This document shows, piece after piece, positions 51,713 through 60,302 of a stretch of DNA of 64,000 bases (position 1 is its first letter; each line of letters opens with the position of its first letter). Source of the DNA: DZBG01 sp049241565 (GTDB lineage: Bacteria; Bdellovibrionota; Bacteriovoracia; Bacteriovoracales; Bacteriovoracaceae); the NCBI GenBank assembly GCA_049241565.1, contig JBMLQL010000042.1, forward strand, positions 74,362 to 138,361, written 5' to 3'. The position numbers and the translations under genes were made by a program. The notes beneath the pieces were generated by a model that was given only the letters and a program-made list of their open reading frames with translations, searched no databases and was not told the origin of the DNA.

Positions 51713-52686
51713 TCTGGTCGTTTGAAAAAAAAGTTTTAAATCTTAAAGTTAACTGGAAACTTTCCCGAAACCAAACAACAGTCAAAGAAAATATTCTTGT
51801 GAACTACAAGACAGATCTTGGAGTCTTTTCATCAGAGATTGCTCCCAATATACGTTATGGGGAAACATTAGAAAATATTTTCGTTCAAATAGAAGAATTT
51901 AAAAAACTAGCAATCGAGACAAAATCATCAGAAGGACTTCTCCCGCGACTTGATGAGATTTCATTAAAGCACTCTCTGCGTTTTGCCCTAGAATCATGCC
52001 TTATTTCAGATCTTGCAAAATCCAAAGGGCAAACACTGACTCAGTATTTGGGACTTCCGGCCGTCAAGGCCGTCCCGACATCTTTTTCTATGCCTATTAT
52101 TCCTGTGAACGAGATTGAGGATTACCTTAAACCGCTTAGTCGTTTTAAAAGTCTTAAGATTAAGGTGAATGCTGAGACTGGCACAGAAATGCTGAGTGAG
52201 ATTAGAAAGCATACAAATGCATACCTCCGAGTTGATGCCAACGAAGGATGGACTGACTTTGAAGCTTTTATGAAGTTTCAGGAAACTCTTAAGGGTCTTA
52301 ATATTGATTTTATAGAGCAGCCTTTTCCGTCTCATCTTCAAGATGAGTACCGTGCTCTTAAAAAACAAACTCCCTATGTTATCATGGCCGATGAGTCGAT
52401 TGAGGATGTCGGAGATTTTAAAAGTCTGTCCGAACAATTTCATGCCATCAATATTAAGCTAATGAAAACTGGCTCTCTGACGAAGGCCCGTGATCTCTTG
52501 ATAAAAGCGAAAGCACATCAGATGAAAACAATGATTGGCTGTATGATTGAAACCACGATTGGAATCTCTTATGGGATGCTTTATTCGGGGATGGTGGAGT
52601 TTGTGGACTTAGATGGATTTTTGTTAGTGAAGGATGAACCCTTCCATCTCGTTTCTGAGACAGAAGGGATTCTAAAGCTTAATTAA
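51709..52686 (+). CDS. Enolase-superfamily dipeptide epimerase-like protein
   Basis: A 325-residue protein of the muconate-lactonising/L-Ala-D/L-Glu epimerase subgroup. KIKVN (KxK base) near 152, RVDANEGW near 174, FIEQP near 201 and ADES near 227 give the metal ligands, and IKLMKTG near 249 the second Lys. These fit dipeptide epimerases that recycle murein peptides; o-succinylbenzoate synthase is another possibility, but no menaquinone genes are nearby. ATG overlaps the ATPase stop by 4 bp. Convergent with slyD, with only 3 bp between. Confidence 0.78.
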   Translation: MIWSFEKKVLNLKVNWKLSRNQTTVKENILVNYKTDLGVFSSEIAPNIRYGETLENIFVQIEEFKKLAIETKSSEGLLPRLDEISLKHSLRFALESCLISDLAKSKGQTLTQYLGLPAVKAVPTSFSMPIIPVNEIEDYLKPLSRFKSLKIKVNAETGTEMLSEIRKHTNAYLRVDANEGWTDFEAFMKFQETLKGLNIDFIEQPFPSHLQDEYRALKKQTPYVIMADESIEDVGDFKSLSEQFHAINIKLMKTGSLTKARDLLIKAKAHQMKTMIGCMIETTIGISYGMLYSGMVEFVDLDGFLLVKDEPFHLVSETEGILKLN

Positions 52687-52689
52687 TTC

Positions 52690-53166
52690 TTAGTGGTGTC
52701 CGTGACCGTGCTCACCATGAGCGTGTCCGTGAGCAATTTCTTCTGCAGAAGCAGCACGTGATCCAACGATCTCAACATCAAAGATAAGATCTTTTCCGGC
52801 CATTGGATGATTTCCATCAACAGTCACTTCATCTGTTTCAATCGCAGTGATTGTGAAAACTGGTGAGTGAGCATCGTTATTAACTTGAAACTGATCTCCA
52901 ACTTGAAGATTGGCGTCAGGTGGGAACTGAGTTCTTTTAACTTTAACAACCATTTCTGGGTTAACATCGCCGTAAGCATCAGCTGCTTTTACTTCGATTT
53001 TTTTCTTATCGCCAACATTCATGATTTGAATAACTTTTTCAAGTCCTGGAATAATTTGGTGAGAATTTTCTAAAAAATAAAGTGGCTCTGAACCAATTGA
53101 ACTATCAAGAACTGTTCCTGAATTGTCTGTTAGTGTGTAATGAAAGCCAATTACTCTTGTTGTCAT
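52690..53166 (-). CDS. slyD: SlyD-type FKBP peptidyl-prolyl isomerase
   Basis: A 158-residue cytoplasmic chaperone-isomerase. It has GFHYTLTDNSGTVLDSS at the start, YFLENSHQIIPGLEKVIQIM, the inserted IF domain (about 70-120) and a His-rich tail (GHAHGEHGHGHH) that binds nickel or zinc, all typical of SlyD. ATG at 53166 with AGGAG upstream. The His tail is shorter than in E. coli. Role likely in metal insertion or protein folding. Confidence 0.92.
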   Translation of the reverse strand: MTTRVIGFHYTLTDNSGTVLDSSIGSEPLYFLENSHQIIPGLEKVIQIMNVGDKKKIEVKAADAYGDVNPEMVVKVKRTQFPPDANLQVGDQFQVNNDAHSPVFTITAIETDEVTVDGNHPMAGKDLIFDVEIVGSRAASAEEIAHGHAHGEHGHGHH

Positions 53167-53182
53167 AAACTTGCTCCTAAAA

Positions 53183-54106
53183 TTAGGCCATTGGCCTCAC
53201 AATTGATAAACACAAATCTTTGCCGCCTAATTTCGCCTCAATTTCATGAGATGTCATGCTTAAAAAGACTTGAGAGACCTTATTAAAGCTCTCGGCGTGG
53301 GTGTCAAAGCGATTTTCTGGGGATATTGGGATGCTATAGAGCGTCGAAAGATCTATCCAGAATTTTTCTTCAACCGCCGCTACCGCAGCGTAAGCGCCAT
53401 CTTTGGTCTTATAAATAGAGTAGCATGGGTACGCCCCATTATGGAGAAATTTGGTTTTCTTCATGGCCTGAAATGATTCGGGCCAGAAGCATTTATAAAT
53501 TTCATTAATACTTTCAAAAAGATAGCTCGTCTGAATTTCACATTTTCCTGAGATTCCAGATTTAATAATTCCGCTTAAGAGTGTTGTGGCCACTTGTTGT
53601 CCAAATCCGATCCCTGCAAAAGGAAGAAAAGGGGGATCAACGATATCTTTCGTTTCATTTTCTAAATAAAGATGAAGGACTCCAGTCATCGCAATCGCAT
53701 TTAAATCATGCATGCTCTTAAGATTTGTTCCAGAGGCTTCAAGTTTAACCACTGAGAGGTGTGGGTAGTTTTTTTGTAACTCTTCATCAGTAATACCCAG
53801 TCGAGTCGCAAGTCTGTCTCCTACGGAAAGAATGAGTCCTGAGGCCCGCGAAAGATATTCTTTAATAATATTTTTTGCAGACTCATCTTTAAAATCGAAG
53901 CGATGAATTTTCTTTTTTTTATTCAGCTCATGATACCAAGTCTCAAAAGTGGGATCGAAATCAGCGAAGTCTCTAGAAAGAAAAGAGTCTTTGTGATGTT
54001 CGTCCTCAAGTTTCACTACTTCGAATCCTAGATCAGCAAGAATTTTCCCGGCCAGAGGGCCAGGAAGTCTTTGAGAAAAATCAATAATGAGTTTTTTATT
54101 GAGCAT
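53183..54106 (-). CDS. Short class III CoA-transferase (CaiB/BaiF family)
   Basis: A 307-residue CoA-transferase, clearly shorter than the usual 360-400. The N-terminus IIDFSQRLPGPLAGKILADL, then GFEVVKLED, is standard for the family, and MHDLNAIAMTGVLHLY carries the catalytic Asp. The expected C-terminal third is reduced. Alpha-methylacyl-CoA racemase or formyl-CoA transferase activity cannot be told apart. Start at 54106 was chosen over a longer frame; it overlaps the thioredoxin-domain gene by 11 bp. The active Asp argues that it is functional despite its length. Confidence 0.75.
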   Translation of the reverse strand: MLNKKLIIDFSQRLPGPLAGKILADLGFEVVKLEDEHHKDSFLSRDFADFDPTFETWYHELNKKKKIHRFDFKDESAKNIIKEYLSRASGLILSVGDRLATRLGITDEELQKNYPHLSVVKLEASGTNLKSMHDLNAIAMTGVLHLYLENETKDIVDPPFLPFAGIGFGQQVATTLLSGIIKSGISGKCEIQTSYLFESINEIYKCFWPESFQAMKKTKFLHNGAYPCYSIYKTKDGAYAAVAAVEEKFWIDLSTLYSIPISPENRFDTHAESFNKVSQVFLSMTSHEIEAKLGGKDLCLSIVRPMA

Positions 54107-56144
54107 TATTTTCCTGAGGCTCTGGAGCGATGAAAAGAGATTGAAAGTCACTGAAGCCTTTGCCTTGGGCCTCACAAGCAGTGGCGTGACAGATCTGCCA
54201 AGAGTCTTTATCTCTCGTATGATAGTCCATTAGAAATCGCGTGAAAAAATGTGATCTCAATTCAATGAAGTCAGCGTTTCCAAGCCAAGCTTGTGGCACT
54301 TCAATCTTTCTGAAAATCATTGTGGGATAAGTGAGGGCGCGAAGTCCTTCGCCGTGCCCTAGTGGATTTGAAAGAGTATATTGAGCAAACATTTCAAACT
54401 CCTCTCCAAATACTACTGCTGGAGCAAGGTCATTGCGGTGAACTTTAAGGCGATTGAGAACTTGAATTAAAGTCATGGCCGATGATCGATAAGATTGATC
54501 ATAGAAAGGGGCCTGAAGATTTTCAATATTATTAGAGGCATCGTTCAATGAGACCTGATAAATCTTTTTGTCTTTAATAAAGTTTTTAAGAATAAAGTCT
54601 GCGGACTCCAGGGCATTTGTTTTAAAGACTGGATTTCCAGTGACTTCAAAGAGTCTAATATGTGCATCTGCAAAATTTGTGTAATCTTCTAAATAAAGTG
54701 TTTGAGAAGCGAGAGTATTCACATGGGTGAGATAGTGACGTCCTGTAGCCTCGTTTGTGCCGAGAAATTCTTTGAGGCATCCTTCCACGCTATTTTGAAT
54801 CATCCTAAAGGCCTGCTCTTTAATGGGAGTGACAGAGCAGTACTGAACAATATCGGCAAGGGCGGCCATGACCATCCAGTTCCATCCAGCGATACCTTTG
54901 CGATCAGTGGCCGGGGGGATACGCATTTTTCTTTGTTCAAGAAGAACACGCCTGACTTCGCGAATTTCATCCCACCCTTCTGGAGTATAAAATTCTGTTT
55001 TAAATTGAGGGTTAAGTGAAATGACATTAAGGCCTTGCTCAAAATTTCCTTTCTCAGTGATGTTAAACACCTTGAGAAAATAATCTTTTTTATTTTTCAC
55101 TTTTTCATTGGCTTCTTCTAAGGCCATAAGAAATTCTTCTTGTGAAAAAGTAAAGTAGAGTCCTTCTTGTCCTTCAGAGTCCGCATCCTGTGCTGAAAAG
55201 AAAAATCCTTTCTCGTCTTGCATTTCAGATTCGAGATAATCCATCGTCTGGATAAGAGCATCGTACATTAAAGGAGAGGGGTAGAATTGAGTAACTTTTG
55301 AGAGAAGTTTTAAAAGACCAGCCTGATCATAGAGCATCTTTTCAAAATGAGGCACCATAAATTTTTCATCAACTGAGTAACGGTGAATTCCACCTTTGAC
55401 ATGATCGTAGAGACCACCCATCAGCATTTTTTCTACAGTCTCGACAATATGAAGGCCTTGATCTTGTGGAATCATGCCTTCAAGAATTTGCTCCGAGGCC
55501 CATTCAAGAAAACTGAAATGGGGGAATTTCGGTGCCTGGCCATAGCCACCATTTGTTTTATCTGCATAGTTTGAAAGTGCATTCATAATGGCGGATGGAG
55601 GTGGAAAGTGACCTTGAAAATCAATTTTGTTTTCAAGCTTGGCAGTTTCACGGACCTTTGCCGCAATATCTTCTCCATTTTTTCGAACATCTTCAGGAGA
55701 TTTTTTATAGAGATCATTAATGTGGGCCAGAAGCTCCATAAAGCTTGGCATTCCTTGACGTGCGACTTTTGGAAAATAAGTTCCTGCAAAAAAAGCCTTT
55801 CCTTCTGGGGTAAGAAACACTGTGAGTGGCCATCCCCCACGTCCAGTCATCACTGTACAGACAGACTGATAGTAATGATCCACATCAGGATGCTCTTCGC
55901 GATCCACTTTTATCGATACAAAATTTTTGTTTAGATAGTCAGCTGTGGTGTGATCTTCAAATGACTCATGGGCCATGACATGGCACCAGTGGCAAGAAGA
56001 GTAGCCAATTGAGAGAAAAACTAACTTGTTATTATCTCTAGCATAATTAAGGGCTTCCGTTCCCCAGCTCCACCAATGGATTGGATTTTCAGCATGTTGT
56101 TTCAAATAAAGTGATTTTTCTAAATAAAGCTTGTTATCAGGCAT
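54096..56144 (-). CDS. DUF255 thioredoxin-domain protein (YyaL/SSP411 family)
   Basis: A 682-residue protein. The N-terminal thioredoxin-like domain has GYSSCHWCHVM (Cys51, Cys54) and VDREEHPDVD, then GRGGWPLTVFLTPEGKAFFAGTYFP; the rest is an (alpha/alpha)6 barrel of the glycosidase-like type with HFEKMLYDQAGLL. Identical architecture to YyaL and human SPATA20. Biochemical role is unknown; a redox or cell-surface sugar link has been suggested. It lies upstream of the CoA-transferase with an overlap. No signal peptide. Confidence 0.88.
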   Translation of the reverse strand: MPDNKLYLEKSLYLKQHAENPIHWWSWGTEALNYARDNNKLVFLSIGYSSCHWCHVMAHESFEDHTTADYLNKNFVSIKVDREEHPDVDHYYQSVCTVMTGRGGWPLTVFLTPEGKAFFAGTYFPKVARQGMPSFMELLAHINDLYKKSPEDVRKNGEDIAAKVRETAKLENKIDFQGHFPPPSAIMNALSNYADKTNGGYGQAPKFPHFSFLEWASEQILEGMIPQDQGLHIVETVEKMLMGGLYDHVKGGIHRYSVDEKFMVPHFEKMLYDQAGLLKLLSKVTQFYPSPLMYDALIQTMDYLESEMQDEKGFFFSAQDADSEGQEGLYFTFSQEEFLMALEEANEKVKNKKDYFLKVFNITEKGNFEQGLNVISLNPQFKTEFYTPEGWDEIREVRRVLLEQRKMRIPPATDRKGIAGWNWMVMAALADIVQYCSVTPIKEQAFRMIQNSVEGCLKEFLGTNEATGRHYLTHVNTLASQTLYLEDYTNFADAHIRLFEVTGNPVFKTNALESADFILKNFIKDKKIYQVSLNDASNNIENLQAPFYDQSYRSSAMTLIQVLNRLKVHRNDLAPAVVFGEEFEMFAQYTLSNPLGHGEGLRALTYPTMIFRKIEVPQAWLGNADFIELRSHFFTRFLMDYHTRDKDSWQICHATACEAQGKGFSDFQSLFIAPEPQENNAQ

Positions 56145-56268
56145 AAATCCTCGAATTTCGGTAAAGAGACCACAGAGTGTTAATGTACAAACACATTAAT
56201 CTTCAATGGTTTATAGTGGCTTGGCCAGTGAATTTGCTTTTTGAAGATGCTCAGGATACTAGTGAGGA

Positions 56269-57138
56269 ATGATGAAAAAATGGTTTAATGGCTTATTTCA
56301 AGCACAAGTGGAACCATCAACATCCGGTGATCTCGCCGTGATCGATGATGCTCCATCAAAGCTTAGAAAGTTCAATCACCAGCTTTCGAATTATAAAGTC
56401 CCGCTTATCGCCTTGGTCCTGTTCGGATCTTTTTCTATGCGCGCGCTATATCCCGAAACTTTTAACTTTGGTTTTAAACGCCAGAAGTCTTATCGCTTTA
56501 AAAGCGATAGCTTAGGTTTTTTTATTGGGGATATTGGTTTCTTTAATAATGCTTCTTATGACGATGCTGAAGAAAGAATCATCGAGCTATTTCCTGATAA
56601 AATTCAGAAAAAAGTGAGAAAGGTTATTCGTCCTGTTCTCGTTCTTTGCGAGAAACATCAGCTTGATCCCTTCTGGGTTCTTTCAGTGATGTGGACAGAG
56701 AGCCACTTCCGCCAGAACGTCACTTCTAAGAAAGGTGCACGTGGGCTGATGCAGCTAATGCCTGAAACTTATATGGAAGTTTTAGGAGATCTGAAAGAGG
56801 AAGATATTAAGCTTGAGTCAGATAGAGGAGAAGCGTATCTTCGTTATCAGTACGGTCAGACTTTTTATGATTTAGGTTACTCAGGTCTTGTGGCCAAACT
56901 TAGAAATCTTGAGGTCGGGATTGTTTATTTAAAAGGTCTTTTAGAAAGTTTTAATAATAATCATTACTATGCCACAGTGGCCTATAATATGGGACCGGGT
57001 TGGACGAAGAAGAGACTTAAGAATAATCTTCCTATTGGTGAGCAAAATCATTATTTAAATAAAGTTCTGAAAAACTACTATCATATTACTAAAACACTAA
57101 GTCAGAACTCCAATGTCACGTTCGTCCCAAGAATTTAA
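56269..57138 (+). CDS. Lytic transglycosylase with SLT domain
   Basis: A 289-residue envelope protein. An N-terminal membrane anchor (about 45-62) precedes an SLT goose-type lysozyme fold: SVMWTESHFRQN with the catalytic Glu near 143, GARGLMQLMPETYMEV, and YYATVAYNMGPGW near 235. It cleaves glycan strands to give 1,6-anhydro ends. An ATG three bases later, with GAGG six bases upstream, may be the real start. It overlaps the chorismate-mutase-like gene by 26 bp. Confidence 0.88.
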   Translation: MMKKWFNGLFQAQVEPSTSGDLAVIDDAPSKLRKFNHQLSNYKVPLIALVLFGSFSMRALYPETFNFGFKRQKSYRFKSDSLGFFIGDIGFFNNASYDDAEERIIELFPDKIQKKVRKVIRPVLVLCEKHQLDPFWVLSVMWTESHFRQNVTSKKGARGLMQLMPETYMEVLGDLKEEDIKLESDRGEAYLRYQYGQTFYDLGYSGLVAKLRNLEVGIVYLKGLLESFNNNHYYATVAYNMGPGWTKKRLKNNLPIGEQNHYLNKVLKNYYHITKTLSQNSNVTFVPRI

Positions 57139-57538
57139 TTTCAGAGAATTAAGAAAAGAGTTGTCCGATCTGACACTCGATATCCTCGAGCTTATGGATA
57201 GAAGGCGAGTGATCGCTTTGTCCATCCAGCAACTCAAGTCTGAGCATCCAGGATTTTATAGATTCGATCCCGAGCGCGAGCTAGAAATATTTAAACATTT
57301 TAGCGCTGTGCTTGCTAATAAATCGATCAAGGAACTTTTGAGTATTTCCTTAATGATCGAGGATCATGCTCAGCAAGGTGAATCTCATTCCTATCCGGCC
57401 TGGTCGTCGCAAATTCATCTTGAAGGGGTCCATTCTGAGCTTTTTGGACAAATCAATCCACTTCTTTTGAAGTTAGTTCGCCCAGATCTTTTCTCTCAAC
57501 TTCCACTCCGTGAAGAATTTAAGGCCTTTATCAAGTAA
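57113..57538 (+). CDS. AroQ-type chorismate mutase domain protein
   Basis: A 141-residue protein. Residues about 8-95 follow the E. coli-type AroQ helix pattern: ELRKELSDLTLDILELMDRRRVIALSI, then QLKSE, FDPERELEI and SLMIEDHAQQ. The active-site Arg, Lys, Asp, Arg and Glu of chorismate mutase all appear at expected spacings. It converts chorismate to prephenate. The C-terminal 45 residues are extra. Overlaps the transglycosylase gene; the cmk gene begins 40 bp after its stop. Confidence 0.72.
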   Translation: MSRSSQEFNFRELRKELSDLTLDILELMDRRRVIALSIQQLKSEHPGFYRFDPERELEIFKHFSAVLANKSIKELLSISLMIEDHAQQGESHSYPAWSSQIHLEGVHSELFGQINPLLLKLVRPDLFSQLPLREEFKAFIK

Positions 57539-57578
57539 TTCATTGGCACAATTGACTAAAATCACTATCATTTTTCGA

Positions 57579-58280
57579 ATGAAAAAAGATTTTGTTATTG
57601 CACTAGATGGGCCTTCAGGAAGTGGTAAATCCACTGTGGCCAAACTTATCGCCCAAAAACTCCAGTTGGTTTATATCGATACAGGGGCCATGTTTCGTGC
57701 GGTGGCCTATGCAGTTCAACATCTAGGTCTCGACTTCACACAAAAATATCTCTCCGCTGAAGACGACCTTAAAATTGATGAGTTCTTTCATAAGCACAGA
57801 TTTAAGTATGCTCCTGAAACGGGAGTACTTATTACTCTGGATAATTTAAATCTTACGGATGTCATCCGTGAGCATCATGTCTCTAAGCTTGCGTCACAGG
57901 TTTCTAAATTTAAAGTGATCAGAAGTTTTCTGGCCAACTGGCAACGAGAAATTGTGGCTGATCGTGCAGCTATTCTTGATGGACGTGATATTGGGACTGT
58001 TATTTTTCCTAATGCCCTTTTAAAAATTTTCCTCACGGCCAGTGCTGAAGAGCGTGCTCAGAGGCGTTTTGATGAACTTAAGAGTCGAGGTCAGGATGAG
58101 CTCTCTTATGGAACAATTTTAAGCGATATTAAAGAGCGCGATTATGAAGATATGAATCGTGAGATTGCTCCGCTGAAAAAAGCTGAGGATGCGATGATTA
58201 TTGATTCTTCTGGAAAAACAGTTGATCAAATGGTGAATGAAATTGTTTCTCTCTGGGAAACGAAGAAGGCAAGTTTATGA
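57579..58280 (+). CDS. cmk: Cytidylate kinase
   Basis: A 233-residue kinase that phosphorylates CMP and dCMP. P-loop GPSGSGKSTVAKLIA near 10-24, YIDTGAMFRAVAYA near 33, ILDGRDIGTVIFP near 131 and RAQRRFDELKSRG are Cmk landmarks; the insertion domain typical of CMP kinases is present. The ATG at 57579 precedes the conserved strand; no strong ribosome site is seen. The stop overlaps the next gene by 4 bp. Confidence 0.94.
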   Translation: MKKDFVIALDGPSGSGKSTVAKLIAQKLQLVYIDTGAMFRAVAYAVQHLGLDFTQKYLSAEDDLKIDEFFHKHRFKYAPETGVLITLDNLNLTDVIREHHVSKLASQVSKFKVIRSFLANWQREIVADRAAILDGRDIGTVIFPNALLKIFLTASAEERAQRRFDELKSRGQDELSYGTILSDIKERDYEDMNREIAPLKKAEDAMIIDSSGKTVDQMVNEIVSLWETKKASL

Positions 58281-59299
58281 TTTTAACATCTGAACGTTTT
58301 AATGCTCTCACTCAAAAATTTCAAACTTTGGACCCAGTTCTTGTCCTTGGTGATTTGGGTGTTGATAAATATACTTTTGGTGAAGTCAAACGTATCTCCC
58401 CTGAAGCTCCTGTTCCCGTTCTGGAAGTATCCAAAGAATGGGATAAACTTGGTCTTGCCGCCAATGTCTCTGATAACCTCAAAAGTCTTGGGGTTGAGTC
58501 AACTCTCTGCGGAGTTATTGGTGATGATAGTCGAGCGAGCCTTGTGGAATCTCTTCTTGAAGAGCGCGGATTAAAAACATGGGGTCTTGTTCGTGATTCA
58601 AAACGTATGACAACTTATAAAGAGAGAGTCACCACATCGACTCAACAGATTTGTCGTGTAGACTACGAAACCAAAGATGCTATTGATCAAGAAACAGAAA
58701 AAAGAATTGTGACCCGTTTGAACGAATTCTCAAAAAACCATAGTGGTCTTGTGATTGAGGATTACGGTAAGGGTCTTATTACAGAACAATTGTGTCAGAA
58801 AATTATTCCGATGTTTAAAGAAGCCGGGAAATTAGTGGCCGTTGATCCTTCTCGTTCGACTCCACCTGCTTGGTATAAAGGGGCCACACTCTTAAAACCG
58901 AATAAAGCTGAAGCTTTTATGATGGTTGAAGCACTCGGACATTTTAAAGAAAGAAATCTTGAAGTGGTGGCCAAAATTCTCATTGAAAAACTTCAACTCG
59001 AAAAAATTATCATCACACTGGGCCCAGATGGTATGTGTATGATTGATACAAAACTTGATGGAAAATTAAAACTTATCCCCACTGTGGCCAGCGAAGTTTT
59101 TGATGTCTCTGGTGCAGGCGATACAACTATTGCGGCGGTCACTTCGGCGCTTATTAGTGGTGCCAGTCTCGAAGAAGCGGCATGGATTGGTAACTGTGCG
59201 GCCGGAGTTGTAGTCGGGAAGCGTGGAACTGCTCTTTGTAGCATGAATGAGCTTAAAGACTATTTCGAAAGACTTCGCACCGCTTTGAAAAATGCTTAA
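58277..59299 (+). CDS. RfaE/HldE-type heptose 7-phosphate kinase-like protein
   Basis: A 340-residue PfkB-type sugar kinase. It resembles the kinase half of HldE: VLGDLGVDKYTFGEVKRISP then EAPVPVLEV, and the catalytic DVSGAGDTT near 276-284. No nucleotidyltransferase half follows, so it is kinase-only. In LPS core synthesis it would phosphorylate D-glycero-D-manno-heptose-7-phosphate to the bisphosphate. Overlaps cmk (ATGA) and the DUF4416 gene by 8 bp. ADP-heptose chemistry is likely but not proven. Confidence 0.83.
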   Translation: MILTSERFNALTQKFQTLDPVLVLGDLGVDKYTFGEVKRISPEAPVPVLEVSKEWDKLGLAANVSDNLKSLGVESTLCGVIGDDSRASLVESLLEERGLKTWGLVRDSKRMTTYKERVTTSTQQICRVDYETKDAIDQETEKRIVTRLNEFSKNHSGLVIEDYGKGLITEQLCQKIIPMFKEAGKLVAVDPSRSTPPAWYKGATLLKPNKAEAFMMVEALGHFKERNLEVVAKILIEKLQLEKIIITLGPDGMCMIDTKLDGKLKLIPTVASEVFDVSGAGDTTIAAVTSALISGASLEEAAWIGNCAAGVVVGKRGTALCSMNELKDYFERLRTALKNA

Positions 59300-59837
59300 T
59301 CTTCAAGAGGCCACTCCAGCTCTGACTTTTGGAAGTGTCATTTTCCGCTCCGATCTTTTCTCCCTCAATGAGATTAAATCTTGGTGGGAGTCCGAATTTG
59401 GGTACTCCTTCTTTTTAGAATCAGTTTTTAATCCTTCTCTTGATTATTATCAAAAAGAAATGAACGGCCCGTTAGCGAGGTTTCTTATTCTTAGTTCGAC
59501 TCCAGTGAGTCGAGATTCTATGATGAAGAGCAAGAGCTGGGCCGTCGCTGAGGAAAGAAAACATCTCGACTCCAACTCCCAGCGTCTTATTAATTGGGAT
59601 ACGGGGCTTCTGACATCGGATAGTTTTTTTTTAGCGACAACAAAATCTTACGCTCATCGATTTTATATGAGTGAAGGTCTCTACAGCGAACTTACTCTTT
59701 ACTATGAAGAGGGGAAGTGGTCCTCTCTCCCATGGACCTATCCTGACTATCTTCACTCTCAAAAGCTTGATTTCCTTTCCTGGGGACGATCTTTTCTTCT
59801 CGAAAAACTGTTGCAAAAAGCTCAGGTTTTGTTGTAA
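59292..59837 (+). CDS. DUF4416 family protein
   Basis: A 181-residue protein. RLINWDTGLLTSDSFFLATT, then KSYAHRFYMSEGLYSELTLY and SLPWTYPDYLH match the DUF4416 signature, including the invariant PWTYPDY. It has no signal peptide or known activity. Starts within the end of the heptose-kinase-like gene. The family is common in Deltaproteobacteria-like bacteria and often sits near cell-envelope or translation genes; no function is established. Confidence 0.82.
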   Translation: MLNLQEATPALTFGSVIFRSDLFSLNEIKSWWESEFGYSFFLESVFNPSLDYYQKEMNGPLARFLILSSTPVSRDSMMKSKSWAVAEERKHLDSNSQRLINWDTGLLTSDSFFLATTKSYAHRFYMSEGLYSELTLYYEEGKWSSLPWTYPDYLHSQKLDFLSWGRSFLLEKLLQKAQVLL

Positions 59838-59859
59838 TTGATTCACGGCAATAATTCAA

Positions 59860-60236
59860 AAAATCGTTGCCTAACCCCGTAGAAAAAGGTGACTTATGCT
59901 GAAAGGCATAAGGAGCAAAGATGCCATCCTAAAAGATAATTTTGTCTCATGGACTTGGTGTTTGCCTAACGGTGTGGATGATCATCTGGCAGCAGGAAGG
60001 AAACTCTGTTGCACGGGTCGCAAAGTCCTCTTTTGCGTTGATGGTCACTCCCGCAGGAGGAAAAGATAAATGGGATCATAGCGGGCCGAACGCCCAAATT
60101 ACAACGTTCATTTCAGACATTAAATTTTTGGTATGATGTTGGATGCTAAAGTGAGCACCCGTACACATTGTATCTTCAAGTCATTTTTAGTTGATAGATA
60201 AGGCCACTGCCATAGACGCGGTGGCCTTATTATTTT
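59860..60236 (+). ncRNA. Candidate structured RNA / leader upstream of pheST
   Basis: A gene-free, moderately GC-rich stretch inside an otherwise AT-rich gap, ending at an intrinsic terminator. Visible elements: TTGCCTAAC at 59867-59875 and again at 59962-59970 (95 bp apart); a hairpin CTTATGCT, GAAA loop, GGCATAAG (59893-59912) followed by GAGCAAAG; a second hairpin GCAGCAG/CTGTTGC (about 59990-60013) followed by GGGTCGCAAAGTCC; CCCGC pairing GCGGG (60050-60085). The repeats suggest two related modules, as in tandem riboswitch aptamers or a two-domain ncRNA. A short reading frame (59942-60136) here looks incidental. I could not match 6S, RNase P, tmRNA, SRP or T-box. Confidence 0.45.
60200..60236 (+). 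terminator. Intrinsic terminator after the candidate RNA
   Basis: AAGGCCAC (60200-60207) pairs with GTGGCCTT (60221-60228), loop of 13 nt, then ATTATTTT. It lies 67 bp before pheS and could end an RNA gene or act as an attenuator for pheST. Confidence 0.85.
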
Positions 60237-60251
60237 ACCGTCTTTTCTTTT

Positions 60252-60261
60252 CCCCCCCCCC
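60252..60261 (+). repeat. Homopolymeric C10 tract in the pheS leader
   Basis: Ten consecutive C between the terminator and the pheS ribosome site (AAGGAAG, 60292-60298). Unusual in this AT-rich genome. Long poly-C/G runs can slip; none is seen in the coding parts of the window. Confidence 0.9.
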
Positions 60262-60302
60262 TTGTTAACCTTGTCTCCGTATTCAATCAAAAAGGAAGTT
60301 CC

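Noticed and set aside
59942..60136. 64-codon reading frame upstream of pheS
   Set aside because: It has no ribosome site or recognisable domain and lies across the predicted hairpins, so it is more likely incidental to a structured RNA.
59838..60302. T-box or classic c-di-GMP-I riboswitch before pheST
   Set aside because: No TGGNACCGCG antiterminator was found and the c-di-GMP-I conserved segments do not line up in order; I kept only the unassigned-RNA call.
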